NCBI GenBank assembly: GCA_027186245.1
Contig: CP114493.1
Location: 10,361,501 to 10,425,500 of the forward strand
Direction of reading: 5' to 3'
DNA: 64,000 nt
Source: Coriaria nepalensis
Lineage: Eukaryota > Streptophyta > Magnoliopsida > Cucurbitales > Coriariaceae
This document shows positions 56,068-64,000 of the stretch, one piece after another (position 1 is the stretch's first letter; each line of letters opens with the position of its first letter). Under the pieces are notes generated by a model. The model was not told the origin of the DNA. It worked only from the letters and a program-made list of their open reading frames with translations, and searched no databases. Both the position numbers and the translations under genes were made by a program.

Positions 56068-56362
56068 CATAAAACTGTCCAATGCAGGTTAATGCAGCCG
56101 GTGATCTGTGTGCTATTTGCCAGGAGAAGATGCATGCCCCTATCTTGCTTCATTGTAAACACGTCTTTTGTGAAGATTGTGTCTTGGAATGGATAGTCTA
56201 TGGCATAAAATTTGGTTTCTTTTAGCATTTCAACTTTGTTTAAGATATATTAGTTTGTTGGAGAGAGAAAGGACAGGCCCATTGTGCAGGGCTTTGGTCA
56301 AACCTGCAGATCTCAGATCATTTGGCGATGGATCAACGTGTTTGTTTTTCCAATTGTTCTAA

Positions 56363-57047
56363 AGCAACCAACTATAAAACCAGGGTTTAAATTTTCCCCC
56401 TTCTTTTTTGTAAGATTTTTTTTTTCCCTTCCCCCTCTGAGAGTTGCGAAATCGTCATTTGAAGCAGAAGTTAATCATTGCATCAAGAAATGTAAATCTG
56501 GCAAATATTGCACAACTTCTGTTGAAATGTTGTAATTTGAGAAAGGTTGAGTGGAATGTAAATGGGCTTTCTATGGGAGACGGGAATGTATACGCCGCCC
56601 CACGAAGGATATCTTTCTGTATTTCTTTTCCAATCTGTCATCCATGTTTATTTATCTTGTTGTTATTACTCTCGTGATTAGCATATTCACAAGAGTAATA
56701 TGGCTAGCTAGCATTGACATGTCATCCATCCATCCCGCATGCATCCATTTTCAGTCATATAAATAAGTCGCAACTCGCCGCATGTGTTTAGGACTGTTCA
56801 TGTTCCGGACTCTCCTGGAAGAAATTAATAAACTAACCATCTATCGCACAATCCCTTTTAACGTTGCTCCAACAAACAAGCTCATTGATTGAACTGAAAA
56901 ACCAAACAGTCTAAGAGAGATGTATAATTCATTCATGAATTACATTACATAGCAGCGACCCATTTAACAGACAAGGAAAATGAAAGCAAGAGGAGAAAAT
57001 AGGAAATGAAATTTATAAGAAGCACACAGTATTAACGTCATTAAGAA
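56363..57047. other. Spacer between RNFT-like pseudogene and CML gene
   Basis: 3' side of both flanking loci (convergent). The minus-strand part near 57000-57047 is likely CML 3' UTR. No coding region is supported. Confidence 0.55.
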
Positions 57048-57671
57048 CTACGAAGTGGGCGGGACAATTACACTGCGCATCATGTCCTTAAATTCAAAGA
57101 AATCAACGCGGCCATCATGATTGCGGTCGAACGAGACTATCATCTTTTGAACCCTGTCGATCTCATTCCCCTCTGACAATCCGAGCTTTTTCAATACAAC
57201 CTGCAGTTCCATGGCTGAGATGAAGCCATCTCCATCCTCGTCGAACACCTTGAAGGCCTCTGACAGATCCAACTCCTCCTGGGACATATTACAATGGGGA
57301 TCGGGTCCACTAGTTTCATGCATCTCCTGGCCTTTGTCGAACCCAAAGTAGACGTCGTTTAAGGACTGGTGGAGAGCCGTGAAGTCCTCGAACTGGAGAC
57401 CCGTGTTCCCCGGCCTGATGTAGGACTGGATGGTAAGGTCGAGGTCAGAGAGGTCCGCATCAAGGCCCAGAAGGCTAAGGGCTTGGCTGAGCTCCCGGAC
57501 AGTGATAGCGCCGTCCCCGTTCTTGTCGAAGATGTCAAACACACGACGAAGGCGAAGGGAATTCAGACTGGGGCACCGCAGTCTGAAGGAGGTGGAACAA
57601 GATATCTTGCTGAGGCTGGTGGCGTTGAAATTCTGATTCCCTGAGGAAACTGATTCCATGGATATTGGCAA
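57048..57671 (-). CDS. CML43: Calmodulin-like protein, CML43/CML42-like
   Basis: Intronless, 207 residues from the ATG at 57671 (a second in-frame ATG at 57659 gives MESVSSG and is also possible). The N-terminal extension (RLRCPSLNSLRLRRVFDIFD) is that of the CML42/43 group. EF-hand loops: EF1 DKNGDGAITVRE (49-60), EF3 DEDGDGFISAME (144-155) and EF4 DRNHDGRVDFFE (182-193) have all ligands. The second loop (about 83-95) lacks the first Asp and is degenerate, as in the family. A 30-residue linker with DPHC separates the two lobes. These are calcium sensors in the cytosol or nucleus; CML43 is linked to immune responses in Arabidopsis. The partner is unknown. Confidence 0.9.
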   Translation of the reverse strand: MPISMESVSSGNQNFNATSLSKISCSTSFRLRCPSLNSLRLRRVFDIFDKNGDGAITVRELSQALSLLGLDADLSDLDLTIQSYIRPGNTGLQFEDFTALHQSLNDVYFGFDKGQEMHETSGPDPHCNMSQEELDLSEAFKVFDEDGDGFISAMELQVVLKKLGLSEGNEIDRVQKMIVSFDRNHDGRVDFFEFKDMMRSVIVPPTS

Positions 57672-59225
57672 TGAATGCTCAATGTTATAGATAGAATATG
57701 GGATGGATGGAATAATTAGTGATGAAGGAGGATGGCGAAATATTTATTGATCGATCAAGAGAAGCCTGGAAATGAAATAGAATCGAAGGATGGATGGATG
57801 GATGGATGGATGGACGGACAAGTCCGAGTCTGAGACTCTTCTCTAATAATAATAAATATATTTATGGGTGAAAGGTCAGGGGAGCTGGCTAACATGCATG
57901 TGGTTGGAGGGAGTGCCGAGTGGGGGTTGGCGTTTACAATTATTTGAGGGAAGTTACGCGCTTGGCGGCCTCGCTATTTGGTCGTAAGAAACACTGACCA
58001 TTTCATGCCTCGGTCGCTATTCTAGAGATCATGTGGAGGGCTGTTCATCCCCATCTTTATTTTAGACTTTTCTTTTTCTCTTTTTCCCTGCCAAACCGCC
58101 CGACGCTACCTAAATAATTATACGTGAGTCGTTGACTTTGAATCATCGTTGGACTTGGTCCTCTCTATACCACCATAACCATTGCAGAATGCAGATGGTC
58201 TCTATACTCTGTTTTCCCCTGTCCACGTAATCCCCCAGGAATAGGTAGTTAGTTTGAATTTGGGGGGAAACCGCCGGAGGAGATCCGGATATTGCCCGTG
58301 AATGTCACCAGCAACCACAACTCCGATCCCAGGCTGTGCTTAATTAATTAATTTATTTATTTCAAACTTCAAAGAACAAACAAACAACGTGAAAGAGGAA
58401 GAATTGAGATGAGATACCGCAAATGTTTATACTTCATAGGAGCTTCCAATTCAATAAGAGTATGCTGTGTCAGGAAGATTTGTTTAGCTGTGACGCAAAG
58501 TTGCCGGATTTCTGCCTCCGTTAGCTTAATCTTTTTACCTCTCTTTCTTCCTTCCTTCCAACAACCTCTCTATGAGCCCATCCAATCCTTCCATCTCGGG
58601 CTATGACAATTGTTTTCTAAGTATATTATTAAGTCCAAGTTTGGGGATTCCGACATATCTCTTTTGTTATTCAGTTTGACCTTTTTATTCCCCCCCCTTA
58701 ACGAATGGTTGTCAATTTACCGTGTTAATATTTGCCCTTCTTTCTTTCCTTTCCATTATGTTGATGAAAGCTCCGCCCCTTCAACCATTTCATCTAAAAG
58801 CACCTCCATTATGTTGGTGGAAAGCATATCAAAAAAGTAAAGAATTTCTCCTGATGACTTTGAGAAAGTGAGAGGACCAAAAAAAAAAAGGTATAATTTG
58901 AGTCAAATGTGATGATTAGATGTAGATAGAAACAAGTTATAGCCTTAAAGAGTGCATCTTGAATTTGATTAATTGATATTTAGCGCTAGCAGTACTTCAG
59001 TATGAGCTGCGAAGCTATAGCTTAAAAGAGTAGAGAAACTGATGGTGAAAGAGAGGAGATTATGTAACCACTCCAATTACAAACAATATATGGATATAGA
59101 AAGTGGTAAGAACTGATTTGATCAATCAGTGAGTGAGCAAATCATCACTTCAACTTTCACTATATAAGCTACTTTATGTGTCCCTGACACAGCTTGACAA
59201 ATCTTTCATCGAGCAGCTTCGATCT
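57672..59225. other. CML promoter and spacer to CDKB1
   Basis: Contains a (GGAT)n tract at about 57788-57813 roughly 115 bp upstream of the CML start, then unremarkable spacer and the CDKB1 3' UTR. Short plus-strand frames at 58409-58840 have no recognisable features. Confidence 0.55.
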
Positions 59226-60745
59226 TCAAAACTGCGACTTGTCTAGGCTGTCAAAGTAGGGATGGTCCAGTGCTGCTTTGGCTGAGATTCTATCAGCTGG
59301 ATTGTATTTAAGCATTTTCTGCGTTGTCAAAACACAACCCAAATAAAAACTTGAGTATGCGAAATTCTAACACTTAAAATATCCTAGTCCCGTTGAAATG
59401 ATACCACATCTACAATACGCATATCCCAGCAGGATGATAGGAACTAAGTCTCTTGGTTCGCAGGAAACACGCTAAACATGATCTTGTATTGGCAGACACC
59501 CACTGAATTACTAACCCATACCGGATAGAAAACTGAACATCGGAGTAAAATACAGGCCATTGTGGTCCCTATGGTTAAAATTTTGATTCAAAGAAAAAAC
59601 TCCAATACGACAATTAATTGTGACTATAAACTCTGATGAACATGTATTAACTATTTGCACTCGTATAATCAAAAGAGTAAAGGAAAAACAAGGGGTGTTG
59701 GTTTTTACCGAAAGGAGATCAAGCCCATCAGGGCCAAGGGATGGAACGGCACGTGCAAGATTCTGAGGTTCCCATTGTGGATAGACGTGCCAATCTCGAA
59801 GAGAAGCAACTCCAGGCCACTGCTTCTCTGTTGGAGTGCCCAGCAGCCTAAGAAATAGGAATTGAACTCTTGAGATGTTAATATTCAAAAAGAAAGTCTT
59901 GGAGAATGATGGAAAACTAAGGATGTAGAATTAGATATAGATATGGAAGAGTTACTTGAATATGTGCAACAACTGTTGGAACTCTGAATCTCCAGGGAAC
60001 AAGGCCTGCCTTCTCAACATTTCAGCTGAGAATTTTGAACAAGGTGCAGAGATAAATAACACCGCCCATAATTTCCCGAAACAATGACAAAAAGCAGACG
60101 GTAGAGTTGAAGGAAGGGAGGAGACATACCAAAGATACAACCAACAGACCACATGTCGACAGCAGTGGAGTAATGAGTAGATCCCAGGAGAACCTCAGGA
60201 GCTCTGTACCAGAGAGTGACAATCTCGTGTGTGTAGCTCTTGAGAGGGATAGTGAAGGCGCGGCCTAAGCCAAGATCGGCAATTTTGAGGATTCCCTTGT
60301 CCTGATCGAGGAGGAGGTTCTGCGGTTTGAGATCTCGATGGAGGACGCCATGGCCGTGACAGTGAGCGACGCCCTTGCAGAGTTGGAAGAGAAAGCTCTG
60401 GACAAGGGAGGGAGGGAGAGGTCTAGGGTTTTGGCCCTTGCGGTGGGAGTCGATGAATTTTTTGAGATCGGTGTCAAGGAACTCGAAAACCAGGTAGAGG
60501 AGGGGCTTACCGCTTTTGTGATGGTGAACGTGCTCGACACAGAGGAGGCGGACAACGTAGAGGGATTGAGAAAGCAGCTGAAGCAGGGAGACCTCACGAA
60601 GAGCGGTGGGAGGGACTCCCTCCTCGTCCATCTCTAGCCTCGTCTTCTTGAGAGCAACAAGCTGCCCAGTCTCCTTGTCCTTCGCCTTGTACACCTTCCC
60701 GTATGTGCCTTCACCTACCTTCTCAAGCTTCTCGTACTTGTCCAT
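59226..60745 (-). CDS. CDKB1: B1-type cyclin-dependent kinase
   Basis: Four exons, phases matching: 60745-60130, 60025-59956, 59847-59709 and 59318-59226, giving 305 residues. The ATG at 60745 gives [20 protein letters not shown], the family start; an upstream in-frame Met at 60814 is rejected. Landmarks: GEGTYG (11-16, with the T14/Y15 inhibitory sites), Lys33, the cyclin-binding PPTALRE helix (45-51) that defines the plant B1 class, HRDLKPQN, the DLG variant of [17 protein letters not shown] and the C-terminal [17 protein letters not shown]1 is a plant-specific G2/M kinase needed for mitosis and stomatal lineage divisions; it is transcribed from S to M phase, typically under E2F control. 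All catalytic residues are present. Confidence 0.95.
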
Positions 60746-61050
60746 TTGAAAGGATCTAGTCTTTGTTACTTGTTCTTCTTCTTCGATCAAGAGGAAATTA
60801 TGATGGGGTCTCACAGCAGCAAAACCCTAGAGATTCAAATTTGAAAACCGCGCATTAGATTCAAAATTTGAAATATAGAGAAAGGGGAGGGAGAAAGTGG
60901 GAGATGAAAAAGTATTAGGCCACATGATGGTTCTGATGCACCCGCTGCTAACGGCTAAACAATAATTCTTTCTAACATAAACTATAATTAACAAAACTGT
61001 CAATAACTAATCAGCCACTCAAACAAACTAATGAAGTATATTCAGCAAAT
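60746..61050. other. CDKB1 upstream region
   Basis: About 300 bp of leader and core promoter between the CDKB1 start and the tandem repeat. 'ttttgaaaaccgcgc' near 60840 contains a GCGC core preceded by an A-rich strand, reminiscent of, but not a good match to, an E2F site. Confidence 0.4.
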
Positions 61051-61650
61051 TTGCTCAATTTCTAATCTGATCTGATACAGTAGAGAAGATATCTATAAAC
61101 ATGATCGTCCATGTTACATGACGTAAAAAGGGAAAAAAAGGAAATGAGATTTCAAATTCATTATTAAGTAACCTAAATATTGTTGTTTTGTTTTATAGTC
61201 AGTCACTTACTCCCGATGAAGTTTTGCTCCTCCTCTCTTTTTTCTTTGGATTGCTCAATTTCTAATCTGATCTGATACAGTAGAGAAGAAATCTATAGAC
61301 ATGATCGTTCATGTTACAGGACGTAAAAAGGGAAAAAAAGGAAATGAGATTTCAAATTCATTATTAAGTAAGCTAAATGTTGTTGTTTTGTTTTATAGTC
61401 AGTCACTTACTCTCGATGAAGTTTTGCTCCTCCTCTCTTTTTTCCTTGGATTGCTCAATTTCTAATCTGATCTGATACAGTAGAGAAGAAATCTATAGAC
61501 ATGATCGTTCATGTTACAGGACGTAAAAAGGGAAAAAAAGGAAATGAGATTTCAAATTCATTATTAAGTAAGCTCAATGTTGTTTTTTTGTTTTATAGTC
61601 AGTCACTTACTTGATGAAGTTTTGCTCCTCCTCTCTTTTTTCCTTGGATT
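61051..61650. repeat. Three tandem copies of a 200-bp unit upstream of CDKB1
   Basis: Units start at 61051, 61251 and 61451 with 'ttgctcaatttctaatctga', and end with 'ctcctcctctctttttt'. Copies 2 and 3 share changes (gttacaggacg, agaaatctatagac) that copy 1 lacks, so they arose in a second round. The third copy is about 3 bp shorter. Coding potential is nil. The array begins about 300 bp upstream of the CDKB1 start codon. Confidence 0.95.
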
Positions 61651-61929
61651 GCAGTTGTGCCTTCTCATATTTCTTCTCCTCCTCTTATACTTAAAAAATA
61701 TATATATATATTAGAAATATTATTTTCTTTCACACAGGCTGGATAATTGAAAATATTCTTTTTAAATTGTATCAATACACATGTATGTATAAATATCATT
61801 GGATAGCTAGATCTATAAATACTTCCCCTTTTGTAATCTTTTCGGTAAGAAATATAATTTCAGCATTTCTCGTTTCTTCTTAAATTCTTTATTTTATTTT
61901 TTTATTTTTTTTTTATATATATTGTATCA
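61651..61929. other. Spacer between tandem repeat and copia relic
   Basis: T-rich and TA-rich (61697-61712, 61913-61922). No feature is supported. Confidence 0.5.
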
Positions 61930-64000
61930 TAGCTGTAAGATGATTAGACATATGAAAGCTAAATGCTATAAGCTTATAGGGTATCTTGATAGACTTAAAC
62001 TATAGAAGAGTGTTTATCAAGTCTCTATTGCTCCTTATGTTAAGATAGATTAAGGATCAATTTCTCATGACCAAGTTTCTCTCTCTAAAGATGAATATGA
62101 ACAATTCTTATCCATGTTGAAGGGTAAGCTAATTCCATCACAGCACCTCAAGAAAATACAATCTTGAAGATGTAGAATGCAGAATCCTACTCAGGTCATT
62201 CTAAATCTACATCTTCATGTTTAAATTATAAATTCACTAACACAATCCCTTGGATCATTGACACATCATATAGTGCATGATTTCATCACTTTTTACTCAA
62301 CTAAATCCAATGTTAACTTTTCAGTCAAATTGTCAGATTGCAAATTAGCCCCAGTAACTCACATAAGAGATATACAATTTACATAAACTTTGTTACTCCA
62401 TGATGTTTTATGTGTGCCTTAATTTACTTTTAACCAAATCTCTGCTAGAAAATTATCAGAAACCAGTAATTATTGTTTGAATTTGCTTTCCTTCCTATTG
62501 TGTGTTTCAAGACCGTTTTTGTCTTGGAAGACGATTGGGAGGGGTGAGGTGAAAGATGACCTTTATTAGCTTTCAATAAAAGCTTTTGATTCTGTTTTGT
62601 TATTTAAGAACACGATTCAGTGATAAACTTGACGATGCAAGATTATACTCTTTTATGGCATCTTAGATTAGGACATCTTTCTCTATCTAGAATGAAATTG
62701 TTGGATATGCCTATTTCTTTTAATAATATTCATGTTTGTGATATTTTTGCAATGTCTAAACAACACAAACTTCCTATTGTGTGTTTCAAGACCTTTTTTG
62801 TCTTGGAAGACGATTGGGAGGGGTGAGGTGAAAGATGACCTTTATTAGCTTTCAATAAAAGCTTTTGATTCTGTTTTGTTATTCAAGAACACGATTCAGT
62901 GATAAACTTGACGATGCAAGATTATACTCTTTTATGGCATCTTAGATTAGGACATCTTTCTCTATCTAGAATGAAATTGTTGGATATGCCTATTTCTTTT
63001 AATAATATTCATGTTTGTGATATTTGTGCACTGTCTAAGCAACACAAACTTCCCTTTCCTAAACAATCTATTCATTCTAAAATCAAATTTAAGATTATAC
63101 AATGTGACATTTGGGACCTACATTCTGTACCTAGTTATGATGGAAGTCGGTATTTATTAACAATAGTTGAAGACTATTTAAGAAATACTTGGATATATTT
63201 ATTAAAAAGCAAAGCTGAAGTGAGAAATCATATAGAGGCTTTTCATTCTTATGTCAAAAATCAATTTGGGGCTAATATTAAAAATCTAAGAAGTGACAAT
63301 GGAGGAGAATTCTTAATGGAGGACTTTTATAGGAAGAATGGGATTATACATCAAAAGGAGTTGTGTGGAAACACCTAAGAAGAATAGTACAGTGATCAGT
63401 ATATCTAAAATATTGCAAGAGTTCTAAAATTTTTGTCTGGTTTACCTTTTAACTTTTTGAAGGGATTTTGTTTTAACTGTAGTCTTTCTTATCAACAGGA
63501 CTCTTACTCTTATTTTAAAAAACAAATCCTCTTATGAAGTTATACTAGACAAAAAACTTAAATATTATCAATTAAAGGTGTTTGGTCGCTTATGTTTGTT
63601 TAAGGAAGAAAGAAATTTGATTCAAGAGCTGGTTTGTGTTTATTGGTTATCCAATTGGTTATTCAAGACATTTTTGTGTCTAGAGATGTGAAGTTTATTG
63701 AAACAGAATTTCCATACAAAAATCTTACTTTAGAAAAATCCTATATTCTTTATTTTGAAATTCCTAGTTATTCTTATACATGAACTGATGATGAACCCAC
63801 CATTTTCAACCATATTTCTCCTTCTCATATGAAATCGAACCAAATAAGCGGAAGAGTTTGGATTTTGCATTCTCACATATAAAGTTCTAACATAAAATAA
63901 TACTACCAGCATTTGCATTTGGGTACCGATGAAAAGAAGACAATCATAATAAGGTTAACAAAACCTCATTTGGTTACCCTGTTCTGTCAACAACCTCCAG
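61930..64000 (+). mobile_element. Second copia-type relic, running off the window
   Basis: Plus-strand fragments in copia order: a zinc-knuckle-like piece (HMKAKCYKLIGY near 61945-62000), a decayed protease region (near 62250-62430), the pre-integrase domain (YTLLWHLRLGHLSLSRMKLLDM), integrase (CDIWDLHSVPSYDGSRYLLTIVED, LRSDNGGEFL) and, frameshifted after 63378, the integrase end (LKVFGRLCLFK and FVSRDVKFIETEFPYKNL-like sequence in shifted frames). Many stops and frame changes. The family differs from the first copia element. LTRs are not in view. Confidence 0.85.
62491..63048 (+). repeat. 279-bp in-frame tandem duplication in the copia relic
   Basis: Copies 62491-62769 and 62770-63048 repeat the pre-integrase segment (MINLTMQDYTLLWHLRLGH occurs twice, at 62620 and 62899), differing at only a few positions. 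The period is 93 codons, so both copies are readable in the same frame. Confidence 0.93.

Larger units (their letters stand above)
51695..56362 (+). pseudogene. RNFT-like RING/transmembrane E3 ligase, split by a copia element
   Basis: The 5' part (51695 to about 52320) encodes the acidic N-terminus (MDAFDSDPDAYRAASPNA) through YDIQQVAKWIEQVMSFTLLF and the first membrane helix. The 3' part (about 56084-56362) encodes the RING ([42 protein letters not shown]) and the family C-terminus (LFFQLF). Together they match plant homologues of RNFT1/RNFT2, ER-type membrane ubiquitin ligases. Between them lie a copia LTR, gag and part of pol, and the exons for the remaining membrane helices are missing, so the insertion came with a deletion. 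Other lesions: TAG at 52043-52045, and Gly in place of the seventh zinc-binding Cys (TGPLC for TCPLC). No functional product is possible. Confidence 0.87.

Noticed and set aside
57369..57644. Open frames on the plus strand across the CML gene
   Set aside because: They are antisense shadows of a GC-richer coding region with no recognisable domain.
60338..60637. A 99-residue plus-strand frame antisense to CDKB1
   Set aside because: It mirrors kinase codons and has no domain of its own.
60746..60814. An upstream start for CDKB1 at 60814
   Set aside because: Family members begin M(D/E)KYEKLEKVG; the extra 23 residues look like translated leader.
1..64000. Sequencing error as the general explanation of the stops and frameshifts
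   Set aside because: Not fully excluded for single-base cases, but the broken loci also lack whole exons or carry insertions, and ten interspersed genes have no error at all.
1..64000. A previously undescribed multi-gene system
   Set aside because: All intact genes belong to known plant families on both strands with separate promoters; nothing ties them into one functional unit.

Overview
This is a nuclear genomic window from a flowering plant, almost certainly a eudicot. It holds short genes with small GT-AG introns, plant-specific families (type-1 nsLTP, PPR, DUF7356, DUF1191, CDKB1 with a PPTALRE helix, chloroplast FAX3), AT-rich spacers, many microsatellites, and copia, Gypsy-like, LINE, hAT-MITE and fold-back elements. 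No CRISPR, operon, rRNA or recognisable tRNA is present.

Layout. 1-5.6 kb: a broken ATN1-like kinase, an E-class PPR gene and an intact nsLTP. 5.6-11.2 kb: AT-rich degenerate repeats and a decayed DUF1985-type transposon on the minus strand. 11.2-20 kb: a dead ATL RING-H2 gene, an intact receptor-like cytoplasmic pseudokinase, an intron-bearing pseudogene of chloroplast EF-P and a frameshifted P-class PPR gene. 20.6-34 kb: a DUF7356 membrane protein (with a MITE inside a LINE inside its second intron), a PXC2-like LRR receptor kinase and FAX3 (with an 890-bp fold-back element in its fifth intron). 36.5-43.3 kb: NDUFA1, an HAD-IIIB acid phosphatase and a coiled-coil gene built from equal 63-nt exons that is now broken. 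44.7-56.4 kb: an S6-kinase pseudogene split by a solo LTR, a 3.3-kb AT-rich desert, a second solo LTR, a DUF1191 tail and an RNFT-like RING gene split by a truncated copia element. 57-64 kb: a CML43-like EF-hand protein, intact CDKB1, a 3 x 200-bp tandem repeat and a second copia relic running off the end.

Intact loci (10): PPR-E, nsLTP, RLCK pseudokinase, DUF7356, PXC2-like, FAX3, NDUFA1, acid phosphatase, CML43-like, CDKB1. Broken loci (8): ATN1-like kinase, ATL, EF-P, PPR-P, coiled-coil, S6K, DUF1191, RNFT-like. Most broken loci keep their introns and sit among intact genes, as expected for a duplicated segment losing redundant copies. From memory, the closest Arabidopsis relatives cluster in three blocks (around At2g385-386, At3g086-088 and At5g018-019), so the window looks like an ancestral gene order that Arabidopsis has split between duplicates. 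The genes are independent transcription units and do not form a pathway. I found no convincing previously undescribed system. The most unusual items are the equal-length coiled-coil exon array, the fold-back element in FAX3 and the density of dated gene wreckage.
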